64,000 bases of DNA from Cerasibacillus quisquiliarum (GTDB lineage: Bacteria; Bacillota; Bacilli; Bacillales; Amphibacillaceae), in the NCBI RefSeq assembly GCF_014202495.1, contig NZ_JACHHA010000007.1, positions 47,012 to 111,011 on the forward strand, in the 5' to 3' direction. The notes under the pieces are model-generated. The model had not been told where the DNA came from. It saw only the letters and a program-made list of their open reading frames with translations, and ran no database searches. The position numbers and the translations under genes are program-made. Of this stretch, positions 53,593 through 62,288 are shown one piece after another (position 1 is the stretch's first letter; the number at the start of each line of letters is the position of its first letter).

Positions 53593-54807
53593 ATGTATGA
53601 CGTCATTATTGTCGGTGCTGGTCCTGCCGGTTTATCTGCTGCAATCACTTGCCGTGAATGGGATTTACACGTTCTTGTGATCGATGAATTTGTCAAACCA
53701 GGTGGTCGTTTACTTGGACAATTACATGAAGAGCCTAATGGCGAATGGTGGAATGGAATTGAAGAGACAAAACAGCTAATGGATAAAGCAGAATCTTTAA
53801 ATACAGATATTCGTTGTGGTATATCAGCTCATCATCTTGAAAAGGTAAAAGATCATCATTTTATTGTACATACAAATAAAGGTAACTTTGAAGCTAAAAA
53901 TTTGCTTATTGCTACTGGTGCTGCTGAAACGGCTGCTCCCGTACCTGGGTGGACATTACCAGGGGTTATGTCTATAGGAGCTGCACAAGTGATGACGAAT
54001 GTTCATAGAGTGCGCGTTGGCGAAAAAGGGATTGTTATCGGTGTCAATGTGCTATCAGCTGCAATTGCTAGGGAATTACAATTAGCAGGTGTCAACCTAC
54101 ATAGTATGATGTTACCAGCGATGAATTCAGTTACAAAAGAACATGCTCATCCGAAAAAAGTAATGGATGGACTCAGTCGAATTGCTCACCTGGCACCATC
54201 GGCTTTCTTACGTTTTGGTAGCCGTTTTACCAAATCGGATTTCGTACGTAAATTAGCGACACAATTTTACCCGAAAAGTGGCGTGAAAATGTGGGGCATG
54301 CCGATCCATTTACGTAAAGCCGTAACCGAAATTAATGGAAAGGATCGTGTTGAATCGGTTACCGTTTTTGACATTACTGCAGATGGGAAATTAATCAAAG
54401 GAACAGAAAGACGAATTGAAGTTGACTTTGTTTGTATTGCTGGTGGACTATATCCACTAGCCGAACTTGCAGCTGTTATTGGCTTACCATTCCAGTATTT
54501 AGAAGAACTTGGTGGGCATGTTCCTGTTCATAATAAAAAAATGGAAACACCGATTGATGGGGTTTATGTCGCAGGAAATATTACTGGAATTGAAAGTGCC
54601 AAAGTAGCAAGAGCACAAGGTACTGTTGCTGGCTTATCGATTGCTAAAAAACATGTTGACGGAAAAGCCGACCTAGATTATCGCTTGCTAAAAGCAATTG
54701 AGCAAGTCAAAACCATTCGTAATGAAGCTACGATTCAATTTCACCCACATATTTCAGAAGGACGTGAAAAAATAGAGCAAGCTTTCCGAAGAATCGTCCA
54801 TTCATAA
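53593..54807 (+). CDS. FAD/NAD(P)-dependent oxidoreductase subunit
   Basis: A 404-residue flavoprotein with two nucleotide-binding folds: VIIVGAGPAGLSAAITCREW at the start (FAD) and a second domain including GIVIGVNVLSAAIARELQLA near 155 (NAD-type, with the usual GXG altered to GVN). IDGVYVAGNITGIESAKVAR near 320 closes the FAD site. It resembles the alpha subunit of proline dehydrogenase/HcnB complexes that passes electrons from the catalytic flavin subunit to the chain. Last gene before a terminator. Confidence 0.82.
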   Translation: MYDVIIVGAGPAGLSAAITCREWDLHVLVIDEFVKPGGRLLGQLHEEPNGEWWNGIEETKQLMDKAESLNTDIRCGISAHHLEKVKDHHFIVHTNKGNFEAKNLLIATGAAETAAPVPGWTLPGVMSIGAAQVMTNVHRVRVGEKGIVIGVNVLSAAIARELQLAGVNLHSMMLPAMNSVTKEHAHPKKVMDGLSRIAHLAPSAFLRFGSRFTKSDFVRKLATQFYPKSGVKMWGMPIHLRKAVTEINGKDRVESVTVFDITADGKLIKGTERRIEVDFVCIAGGLYPLAELAAVIGLPFQYLEELGGHVPVHNKKMETPIDGVYVAGNITGIESAKVARAQGTVAGLSIAKKHVDGKADLDYRLLKAIEQVKTIRNEATIQFHPHISEGREKIEQAFRRIVHS

Positions 54808-54816
54808 CCATTACAC

Positions 54817-54863
54817 GGAGCTGTCTAACAAGTCGCATCTTGACTTATAGGCGCTCCTTTTTT
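54817..54863 (+). terminator. Terminator of the Fe-S/FAD gene set
   Basis: GGAGC (54817-54821) pairs with GCTCC (54853-54857), with an inner AAGTC/GACTT stem, followed by TTTTTT. Confidence 0.7.
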
Positions 54864-54880
54864 AAAAGGTAAAAAAATGA

Positions 54881-55309
54881 TTAAGCATGTAATGGAATTT
54901 CACTAATAACAAACTGAACCGCTCGTTGTCCAATATCTTCCCACTGATTTTCATGTTTAATATGGCCATCTTTATCTAGTGGTTCTTGAAATTGACTAAA
55001 TCCTGTAGCAGCTAGCAATGAATTTTCATCACGATCAAGTCCAACATGAACGACGTGTTTTATAACATATGGCGTCCTAAATTGGATAAAAGCATCAGGG
55101 TGATCAAGCTGTCCCTCAATAACCGTAAATGGTAAACGAATATAGATTGTTTCTCCACCTTCTCGCCATAATACACCATCAAATTTTCCTTTATCATATT
55201 CCCAATTGCCACATAAAACATAGCCATGCTTCCTTAAAATCGGTTCCACTTGCCCAAATACCGCTTTCTTATCTTCTAATTGTGTTTGTAATTTAATCAA
55301 TGTCTTCAC
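54881..55309 (-). CDS. YugN-like family protein
   Basis: A 142-residue cytoplasmic protein that resembles B. subtilis YugN: VLCGNWEYDKGKFDGVLW near 31, TIYIRLPFTVIEGQLDHPDA near 55 and a terminal VQFVISEIPLH. No function is known. Convergent with the Fe-S/FAD genes. Confidence 0.82.
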   Translation of the reverse strand: MKTLIKLQTQLEDKKAVFGQVEPILRKHGYVLCGNWEYDKGKFDGVLWREGGETIYIRLPFTVIEGQLDHPDAFIQFRTPYVIKHVVHVGLDRDENSLLAATGFSQFQEPLDKDGHIKHENQWEDIGQRAVQFVISEIPLHA

Positions 55310-55366
55310 CCTTAACTATTTTTTACGTTATTATTTCCCAACATGAATAAAAACATACTGAAACGA

Positions 55367-56461
55367 TTAGATAATTAAGGAAATTGGTGGCTCTTCAAGA
55401 CCTGAAAGATAGTTTTCCACATGAGAAAAATAAATTTTTTGAACCAGTTCATCATTAAAAAATCGCATAATCTTTTTCTCAAAATAATGATTTTCTATAT
55501 TAAGCACGATGATAAGTCCTAGTTTTAATAATTGTTGCTCATTTATTTTTTCTTGTCCTGGTAAAACATGATGAACAAAAATCGGTTTTCTCTTATGTAA
55601 ACATTCACTAACTGTCACCCCTCCAGGCTTCGTTAACACAGCATCAACTTGATCATATAATAAGGACATTTTTTGCGGTGAAGATACATATGAAATCGGT
55701 GTTATATGGGAATAGTTCTCCTCCTTCAATTGATGGTATAGTGACTTGTTCTTCCCACAAAGCACATAAAAATGAAGCTTGTCTCCATTATAATCAAGCA
55801 ACTGATCCATCATATTCATTCCTAAATGACCACCTGCAACGAGCATTTTAATTTGACTATTCCTTCGTATAACTGAATGCTGTTTCTGTTTAAAGGCTGG
55901 ATGAACCGGAATACCTGTCACATAAATCTTTTCTTTTGAAATCCCTTTACTAATTAAATCTTCTTTTACAAGCTGTGACGGCACAAAATGGTAATCCACC
56001 TTAGACAGTCCCCAAACGCGATTAACAAAAAAATCCGTATAGGCATTGACAATAATCGCATCACAATGTCCTTTTTCTTTTAAACGATTTGCAAGATTAG
56101 ATGGTAAAGCATGTGTACAAAATAATATATTAGGCTTTTTATCTCGTAACATTTTTTTGAAAAAAGGGAGAAAAAATATCCCATAAAACATATTCTGCTT
56201 TTCCTTCTGGTTTGTATGTACTGAAGATCGAACATATAACCAATGGTATGTATGAGGTAGATACCGAATCCATGCTAAATAGATTCTCGATATAACAGAC
56301 TCAAATCTTCCATAGCTGTATGATAAAATATCAACCTTCTCACATTGATGAATCGGATATCCTAAATCCTTTAATATGACAAATAAAGATTTAGCTACTT
56401 GGTGATGTCCTGAAGCAAGCCTCATAAATGGAAGAAAGAGGATTCGTTTATTAGCCGACAT
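55367..56461 (-). CDS. MGDG-synthase-like glycosyltransferase (YkoN-like)
   Basis: A 364-residue glycosyltransferase of the family 28 / MGDG synthase type. RILFLPFMRLASGHHQVAKS is the N-terminal nucleotide-sugar fold, and VDAVLTKPGGVTVSECLHKR near 265 is the donor-binding signature shared with UgtP and MurG. The likely start is the ATG at 56461, after GGAGTGA; a GTG three codons earlier lacks a site. It makes a glycolipid or wall glycan in studied relatives; the acceptor is unknown. A YkoP-like gene sits 118 bases upstream on the same strand, as in B. subtilis. Confidence 0.78.
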   Translation of the reverse strand: MSANKRILFLPFMRLASGHHQVAKSLFVILKDLGYPIHQCEKVDILSYSYGRFESVISRIYLAWIRYLPHTYHWLYVRSSVHTNQKEKQNMFYGIFFLPFFKKMLRDKKPNILFCTHALPSNLANRLKEKGHCDAIIVNAYTDFFVNRVWGLSKVDYHFVPSQLVKEDLISKGISKEKIYVTGIPVHPAFKQKQHSVIRRNSQIKMLVAGGHLGMNMMDQLLDYNGDKLHFYVLCGKNKSLYHQLKEENYSHITPISYVSSPQKMSLLYDQVDAVLTKPGGVTVSECLHKRKPIFVHHVLPGQEKINEQQLLKLGLIIVLNIENHYFEKKIMRFFNDELVQKIYFSHVENYLSGLEEPPISLII

Positions 56462-56579
56462 GGGATTCACTCCATTCCATTAAATATTCCCAATGAAACA
56501 ACTTAGAGGGCCAAGTGACAAACCTAACGACAAGGCGTATCTAAGATGTTCTCTTACCTAACAAAAACATTCCATTTCA

Positions 56580-57125
56580 CTATATTTCATTTCTCCTATA
56601 CTGATTTTCTAACGTACGTCTCGACATAAATAAATAAACAGGTTCTTTTGGAAGAGAAGCATTTGCCAAATAATTAATTGGTAAAAAAGTGTATTTTTTA
56701 AACTGACGATAATAACTATTTTTAATTGGAAACATTTCAAATCCTAAACGATCTGCTCCTTGATATAACATCGTAATACCGAGAATCGCCTTTACATGAC
56801 AGTTTTCCTCTTTTTTTATAAAATCAGCTAAGTGATATAAAGAACTTCGAATCTTCCGATATAAGTTTAAAGCTTTTTGAATATCATTATTCATTGAGTG
56901 AAACTCACTTACGAGCCGAACATTGTGCAAGTGAATTTTTAGGAGTGTATCATTTTTTCTAATCATTGTTCCGTCTGTCAAAACAACTGGTTTACCTTTA
57001 TAACAAGTACGTCGCACTCTCAATATGGTTTTACCATGAGATAAATCAGGCACATAACATAAGCGTGTACAATGAAAATATATTGGATCAATCATATTCC
57101 ATAGTTGTAATAAATAACCTTTCAT
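56580..57125 (-). CDS. YkoP-like protein
   Basis: A 181-residue protein. LWNMIDPIYFHCTRLCYVPD at the start and ILGITMLYQGADRLGFEMFP near 114 resemble B. subtilis YkoP and the C-terminal domain found on some Bacillus polysaccharide deacetylases. No catalytic motif is visible. Its place before the YkoN-like glycosyltransferase suggests a shared sugar or lipid task. Confidence 0.65.
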   Translation of the reverse strand: MKGYLLQLWNMIDPIYFHCTRLCYVPDLSHGKTILRVRRTCYKGKPVVLTDGTMIRKNDTLLKIHLHNVRLVSEFHSMNNDIQKALNLYRKIRSSLYHLADFIKKEENCHVKAILGITMLYQGADRLGFEMFPIKNSYYRQFKKYTFLPINYLANASLPKEPVYLFMSRRTLENQYRRNEI

Positions 57126-57278
57126 GTCTAATTTCCTTCCAAATGATGATTACAACTATATATTGTCACTTTCTTTATAAAACATAATTGGAAATTATTA
57201 TACGGAATATTTTTGGCGTAGGATTAAACAATAAGATTGCGTAGATTCATTTAAATATGAAAAGGAGTGTGTTTAAAG

Positions 57279-57509
57279 ATGAATAATCGTCGTGGAATGA
57301 TGACAACGCTCTTAACGATTGGAGCAGCAGGTGCTGCTGTTTATGGTATAACAAAAGGTATTCAAAATGGAACATTCCAACAAATGGGTAAACAAGTCCA
57401 AAATATGATGAATCATACGGGTGTGCAAGAAGTTACTAGTACATTTAGCACACTACAAGGAACTTCAGGGGAAACGATGCAAGCATTTAATAATTCAAGC
57501 ACGCAGTAA
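57279..57509 (+). CDS. Small protein, unknown
   Basis: A 76-residue protein starting MNNRRGMMTTLLTIGAAGAA, one Ala/Gly-rich hydrophobic segment, then a Gln/Asn/Thr-rich tail. It may belong to the small DUF3918-like spore or membrane proteins, but I am not sure. The start at 57279 follows AAAAGGAG. A terminator follows. Confidence 0.65.
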   Translation: MNNRRGMMTTLLTIGAAGAAVYGITKGIQNGTFQQMGKQVQNMMNHTGVQEVTSTFSTLQGTSGETMQAFNNSSTQ

Positions 57510-57524
57510 AACCTATCATAAACG

Positions 57525-57558
57525 AACACCCGACGAATTAGGTTCATCGGGTGTTTTG
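57525..57558. terminator. Bidirectional terminator before ftsH
   Basis: AACACCCGA (57525-57533) pairs with TCGGGTGTT (57547-57555); convergent genes on both sides. Confidence 0.85.
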
Positions 57559-57571
57559 AATATAACGAGCA

Positions 57572-59389
57572 TTATTTATCTTCCAACATTCCTATAAACT
57601 CTTCTCCTGACATTGTTTCATTATGAAATAAATATTCTGCTAATTCATGAAGTTTGTCCATATTATCCTTTAGAATCTGTTTTGCTTGTTCATGACAGTA
57701 CTTAATAATGTTTAATGTTTCTTCATCAACTTTTGTAGCTGTCTCAGCTGAAACGGTTAAAGATGCTTGACCACTTAAGTAAGGATTATTAACTGTTTCT
57801 AATGTCATCATATCGAATGTATCACTCATACCGAAGCGCGTAACCATGGCACGAGCGATTTGTGTCGCTCGCTCACTATCATTTGCTGCACCTGAAGTGA
57901 CAGTGTCAAAAACTAATTCTTCTGCAGCTCGACCACCCATAAATGTTGTAATTTTACTCAATGCTTGCTCTTTCGTCATGAGTACTTTTTCTCTTTCTTC
58001 AACTTGCATTGTAAAACCGAGCGCACCTGATGTACGTGGGACGATCGTAATTTTATGAACAGGTGCTGAATCGGTTTGTTTAGCAGCAACAATTGCATGA
58101 CCAATTTCATGATAAGCAATTTTTAATTTATCTTGTGTCGGAATAACAGCATTTTTACGTGGATAACCTACAACGACAACTTCAATAGAAGCTTCTAAAT
58201 CGCCTTGTAATACAGTGTCCCTTCCTTGACGAACAGCACGTAAAGCACCTTCATTAATAATATTGGCTAAATCGGCACCTGATGCACCGGGTGTCGCACG
58301 GGCAATAGCGCGCAAATCAACAGTTTCATGTAGATTAACTTGTTTAGCATGAACGTTTAAGATAGCTTCACGACCATTAATATCTGGTAATTCTACTGGA
58401 ACTCTGCGGTCAAAGCGACCAGGACGCAATAATGCCTTATCTAAAACTTCTGGACGGTTTGTTGCCGCTAATATAAGAACACCTTGATCGGCATCAAAAC
58501 CATCCATTTCTGATAATAGTTGATTTAGTGTTTGCTCACGTTCATCATTTGTCCCCGGAAAGCCAGTATCGCGGCTTTTACCAATTGCATCTAATTCATC
58601 AATAAAAACAATACAAGGTGCTTTTTCTTGTGCTTGTTGAAACAAGTCTCTCACCCGTGCTGCTCCAGTTCCAACAAACATCTCAACGAACTCAGAACCT
58701 GATATTGAGAAAAACGGAACTTTTGATTCACCTGCTAACGCTTTAGCTAATAACGTTTTTCCTGTTCCAGGAGGTCCGACAAGAAGAACACCTTTAGGCA
58801 TTTTCGCACCAATTTTTTTGTATTTCTGTGGGTGATGGAGAAAATCCACAATTTCTATCAAAGCTGCTTTTGCTTCATCTTGACCGGCGACATCATCGAA
58901 TGATTTTCCAGTTTCAGACTCAATGTATATTTTCGCATTACTCTTTCCAAATGTCATCGTACTACGCATATTCCCCATATTGTTATTCATCCGCTTAGCA
59001 ATCATCCGACCAATGATAATGAATAAAATGATTGGTACAATCCACGATAAAATAAACACAACAATTGGGGAGCTTTCCTTAGGGATGATTTTCGTAAATT
59101 TCACATCCGCTTCATATAATCGTTCAACTAATTGCGGGTCATCAACAGCGCCTGTTTGATACGTTTGGTCATCCTTATCAACAGTGGTAAAAACAATATT
59201 GTTATCTTTAATTTCTACTTCCGCGACTTTGCTCTCTTCCACCATGTGTAAAAATGTTCCATAATCTACTTGTTTAATAGAATAATTCGTAAAAGCAGGA
59301 AAAACAAACGCATTTAATAGAATGACCACAAGTAAAATAATAAGAAAAAAGGACATGCGTGGTTGTTTTTGTGGTTCCACTTCCTTCAT
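57572..59389 (-). CDS. FtsH-family membrane AAA+ protease (paralogue)
   Basis: A 605-residue ATP-dependent zinc protease. Two TM helices (about 13-31 and 108-128) flank a small outer domain. The AAA+ core has Walker [21 protein letters not shown] near 204, Walker [11 protein letters not shown] near 263 and the [23 protein letters not shown]. The protease has HEIGHA near 428. It lacks the usual C-terminal extension and is not beside tilS/hprT or folate genes, where the main Bacillus ftsH lies, so I think it is an accessory copy. Confidence 0.9.
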   Translation of the reverse strand: MKEVEPQKQPRMSFFLIILLVVILLNAFVFPAFTNYSIKQVDYGTFLHMVEESKVAEVEIKDNNIVFTTVDKDDQTYQTGAVDDPQLVERLYEADVKFTKIIPKESSPIVVFILSWIVPIILFIIIGRMIAKRMNNNMGNMRSTMTFGKSNAKIYIESETGKSFDDVAGQDEAKAALIEIVDFLHHPQKYKKIGAKMPKGVLLVGPPGTGKTLLAKALAGESKVPFFSISGSEFVEMFVGTGAARVRDLFQQAQEKAPCIVFIDELDAIGKSRDTGFPGTNDEREQTLNQLLSEMDGFDADQGVLILAATNRPEVLDKALLRPGRFDRRVPVELPDINGREAILNVHAKQVNLHETVDLRAIARATPGASGADLANIINEGALRAVRQGRDTVLQGDLEASIEVVVVGYPRKNAVIPTQDKLKIAYHEIGHAIVAAKQTDSAPVHKITIVPRTSGALGFTMQVEEREKVLMTKEQALSKITTFMGGRAAEELVFDTVTSGAANDSERATQIARAMVTRFGMSDTFDMMTLETVNNPYLSGQASLTVSAETATKVDEETLNIIKYCHEQAKQILKDNMDKLHELAEYLFHNETMSGEEFIGMLEDK

Positions 59390-59482
59390 TGTAAACGCTC
59401 CCTTGCCATCTATTAAAATAAGTGTACCACAAAATTCTAAAGAGTCTGACTTTTTAAAATGCAGGTGTATTATTTTTCGCCC

Positions 59483-59880
59483 TTACCTGTAATGCCGTAA
59501 AAGAAAAGCTTTGTAAAATCTTCTGTTATGGGCAAGATCTTCCCATTGACGCTCAAAGTTTGTAAATGGATCTATACCTGTACCATCTATATTTTTAACA
59601 ACGAGATCGTCCTTATCGTATCTCAAGCTTTTAAAGATTAAGTATAATACGTATGGAGCCAGAATCCCGACAACTGCGTATACATTAGGAACTATAAAAC
59701 TTAACAAGAGTAAGCCGAGACCTAACCCATTTTTCCTACTAGGGAATCGCTCTTGACGAATTTTTTAAAGACGACATATTGCAACCAGAGACCAACACCT
59801 AACAATTCCATTGGACCAAGGTTAATGAGTAAAAGCATTAACGCGACTAAACCACCGACAAATAGGATAAATTTCTTCAT
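59483..59880 (-). pseudogene. Small membrane protein gene interrupted by a one-base frameshift
   Basis: Frame 1 begins at ATG 59880 (MKKFILFVGGLVALMLLLIN...LQYVVFKKFVKSDSLVG) and hits TAG after KMG. Frame 2 continues as KNGLGLGLLLLSFIVPNVYA, then LAPYVLYLIFKSL, then DPFTNFERQWEDLAHNRRFY. Joined, they give a protein of about 130 residues with three or four TM segments and a charged tail with a conserved FTNFERQW-like end, which I think is the Lmo0954-like membrane protein family. The joint is in a run of five As (near 59728). It is a mutation, a sequence error or -1 slippage. Confidence 0.7.
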
Positions 59881-60025
59881 TTGTTTTGCCCTCTTTCCTT
59901 AGCTTACTTACATTGTAAGGAGAGTGCTGCTTTTTTATAACAAGCTTAAGATATATTTTGACTGAGACTTAAGGCTTATTTTGTATTAGGACTATAGAGG
60001 AGTATTTTACGGTTTTAAATTGTGG

Positions 60026-60057
60026 ATTTCAATCCACGCACTCATGTAGAATGTGAC
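60026..60057 (-). CRISPR. Solitary type I-C-like CRISPR repeat
   Basis: The minus-strand 32-base sequence begins GTCACATTCTACATGAG and ends TGCGTGGATTGAAAT, the well-known form of type I-C repeats (GTCGCACTC...GTGCGTGGATTGAAAT). No second copy lies within 200 bases on either side and no cas gene is in the window, so it is an orphan repeat, a relic of a lost array or of an integration event. Confidence 0.75.
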
Positions 60058-60136
60058 GTACTAACCAATTTAGAAATATATACAGTCACCAAATATCATC
60101 CCCTACACCTTCGACATACCAGGAGGTGCATACAGG

Positions 60137-60178
60137 ATGAACTCAGGTGGAATTCAAACAAATATATCCATTAGCTAA
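60137..60178 (+). CDS. 13-codon frame with strong ribosome binding site
   Basis: ATG at 60137 follows AGGAGGTG by eight bases; the product is MNSGGIQTNISIS. It could be a peptide, a leader, or the stub of a lost gene. It lies ahead of the ABC operon promoter, so it is not in that transcript. Confidence 0.3.
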   Translation: MNSGGIQTNISIS

Positions 60179-60235
60179 TAAGAATGGTAAAATCCTCCCT
60201 AAAACATATTTTATATTTTATATATTTGCATAATA

Positions 60236-60244
60236 TGTTATAAT
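60236..60244 (+). promoter_or_regulatory. Extended -10 promoter of the ABC operon
   Basis: TGTTATAAT (60236-60244) is a TGn-extended -10 with a full TATAAT; the -35 is weak (TTTTAT). It is 40 bases before the ribosome binding site. Confidence 0.65.
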
Positions 60245-60284
60245 TAAAAAATTAAAAATAAACAAAACATCTTAATATATAGGG

Positions 60285-61166
60285 GTGATTAAGATTACTA
60301 GACTTATGTTACGAGATGTTCTTAAAAAATATAAATCTCACAAAGTTATTGACCACGTAAGTTTAAAAATTGAAGACTCTGGGATATGGGCTTTAGTTGG
60401 ACCAAATGGTGTTGGAAAAACAACATTGTTAAATTGTATATGCAATATTATACCTATTAATTCTGGGAAGATTGAATTATTAGGAGAATCTAATAAAAAC
60501 TTTAAAGTCTTTGAAAAAATTTCATACTTACAAGACAATACGATATTATTTAACTATTTAACAGGTTACGACCACCTCAAATATGTGTGTGATAGTCACA
60601 GATTGCCCAAGAGACGTATACAAGAAGTTGTTGAATACGTTGGTATGGAAAATTACTTACATAAAAAAGTTGGAACATACTCATTAGGAATGAAGCAACA
60701 TTTATTAGTAGCTATTTCAATTGTAAATAGACCTAAACTTTTATTTATGGATGAGCCTTTAAATGGTCTTGATCCATCTAGTTCTATTCTCATGAGAAAG
60801 ATTCTTTTTGATTTAGTAGAACAAGGAACTACAGTCATTCTTTCCTCACATAACTTAGCAGAGATAGATCGGGTAACGAATCAAATTATCTTTATAAAAG
60901 ATGGAAAACTGATAGAGATTGATCGAAATGAATATACAGAAACACGTTACGTTTTTAAACTATCAAATCAAGTTTTAGCAAATAAATTATTATTAGATTC
61001 AGGCTATACGATTCAACAAGAAAAAGATGCTATTATTGTGACCATAGGGGAAGAAGATTTGAATGATTGCATTCAAATCATTCAGAATAATGGAGTTACC
61101 ATCTTAGATTTACAAAAAGAAGTGACTGGTTCTGAAAAATTGTATACAAAGTTTTTCGGAAAGTGA
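60285..61166 (+). CDS. ABC transporter ATP-binding protein
   Basis: A 293-residue ABC ATPase. Walker A is ALVGPNGVGKTTLLNC near 38, the signature segment is TYSLGMKQHLLVAISIVNRP near 127, Walker B LLFMDEPLNGLDPSS near 150 and the switch His is in VILSSHNLAEIDR near 182. Residues 215-293 form a short C-terminal domain. It is like BcrA or YhaQ-type exporter ATPases. The start is uncertain: AGGGGTGA (60281-60288) overlaps the GTG at 60285, is ideal for an ATT codon at 60294, and is too far from the ATG at 60306. Confidence 0.88.
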   Translation: MIKITRLMLRDVLKKYKSHKVIDHVSLKIEDSGIWALVGPNGVGKTTLLNCICNIIPINSGKIELLGESNKNFKVFEKISYLQDNTILFNYLTGYDHLKYVCDSHRLPKRRIQEVVEYVGMENYLHKKVGTYSLGMKQHLLVAISIVNRPKLLFMDEPLNGLDPSSSILMRKILFDLVEQGTTVILSSHNLAEIDRVTNQIIFIKDGKLIEIDRNEYTETRYVFKLSNQVLANKLLLDSGYTIQQEKDAIIVTIGEEDLNDCIQIIQNNGVTILDLQKEVTGSEKLYTKFFGK

Positions 61167-61175
61167 GGGTACGCG

Positions 61176-62288
61176 GTGCATATCATCCCATTCGAATGGA
61201 AAAAACTATTTCGTTTAAAAGTTTTTATCGCATTTCTCCTGATTACCATTATTTTTATCATATGTTTATTTATACGTAACTATTTATACCAAGATATTGT
61301 GAAAGGTGAAAGAATAGATTTCTTTCATCATCATTCTTCTCAAATATCATCGCAATTAGGAACGGATCAAGAGAAACAAAAAGAGATTGGCGAAGGTACT
61401 GATTCAACACTTGATGAGTCAATTGAAATCGGTAAAAAGTTATATGATAAACTACGTGAATTATTAACGCTTATAGACGAAGATGAACATCTTACCGCAT
61501 TACAAATAGAGAATGTAGTATATGAGTTAGCTATACAGTATCAATCTTTAGGAAACCACTACCCCATGTCCAAAACTGAAATGGAAGACGAAATGAAGTT
61601 AAATAAGGAATTATTGAAAAAAGAACTCCCAAAAGAAAACCTTACCGCATCTATTCAACCAGCAGTATTCATAAAACAAACCGTGCAGTTAGTTATTAAT
61701 ACGTTTGGATTTTTTATCTTGTTAGTCATTATAGGAACCCCAATCGTGAAAGAATTTGATAACAATACGATAAAATTAACTTATGCTCTACCCATTTCTT
61801 CTACTCGTATGGTCATATCTAAATGGATTAGTTTGATATTAGCGGGACTTACTTGGTTGCTTGTTGTCTTCATGTCTGCATACACCATTTCCAGTCTATT
61901 TGGGAAAAAGATAACGAATCCATACGATTATCCGTTTTTCACAAAGGAAATGACATTTATTTCGGCAGGAGATTACCTGCAACAATCTATTCTATTCAGT
62001 GCTATTTATCTCTTTGTACTCATGAGTGGTTTTGTATTTCTCTCTTTTCTCGTGAAGAATACATTGGTTGTCCATATTATCTTATTCATTTTATTTGCTG
62101 TTAATTTGCTAGTAATAAGAAGTGGTTTAATATATCCCTTTTTACCTTGGGGTTATCAAGAATTAGATCTTACACTGTTGCAGCATGAAGCAATTTCATG
62201 GTTGGGTATCATTTTCAGCATGATGCTTACGCTTATCATGCTCCTTCTAGCTATTAGAGCTAGTCAAAGGAGGGAATATCAATCATGA
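61176..62288 (+). CDS. ABC-2 type permease subunit 1
   Basis: A 370-residue membrane protein. One TM helix at about 16-33, a large charged outer segment (about 40-165) and then five TM helices (from about 172), with KEFDNNTIKLTYALPISSTR near 195 typical of ABC-2 permeases. The start is GTG at 61176, ten bases after the ATPase stop. It forms the transmembrane part with the next gene. Confidence 0.82.
   Translation: MHIIPFEWKKLFRLKVFIAFLLITIIFIICLFIRNYLYQDIVKGERIDFFHHHSSQISSQLGTDQEKQKEIGEGTDSTLDESIEIGKKLYDKLRELLTLIDEDEHLTALQIENVVYELAIQYQSLGNHYPMSKTEMEDEMKLNKELLKKELPKENLTASIQPAVFIKQTVQLVINTFGFFILLVIIGTPIVKEFDNNTIKLTYALPISSTRMVISKWISLILAGLTWLLVVFMSAYTISSLFGKKITNPYDYPFFTKEMTFISAGDYLQQSILFSAIYLFVLMSGFVFLSFLVKNTLVVHIILFILFAVNLLVIRSGLIYPFLPWGYQELDLTLLQHEAISWLGIIFSMMLTLIMLLLAIRASQRREYQS

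Larger units (their letters stand above)
59881..60284. other. Stretch between the frameshifted gene and the ABC operon
   Basis: About 400 bases. It holds a single CRISPR repeat (60026-60057), a 13-codon frame with AGGAGGTG ahead of it (60137-60178) and the promoter of the ABC operon. I see no other gene. Confidence 0.6.

Noticed and set aside
60058..60284. Search for a second CRISPR repeat to make an array
   Set aside because: No copy at repeat-spacer distance on either side; only one repeat can be supported.
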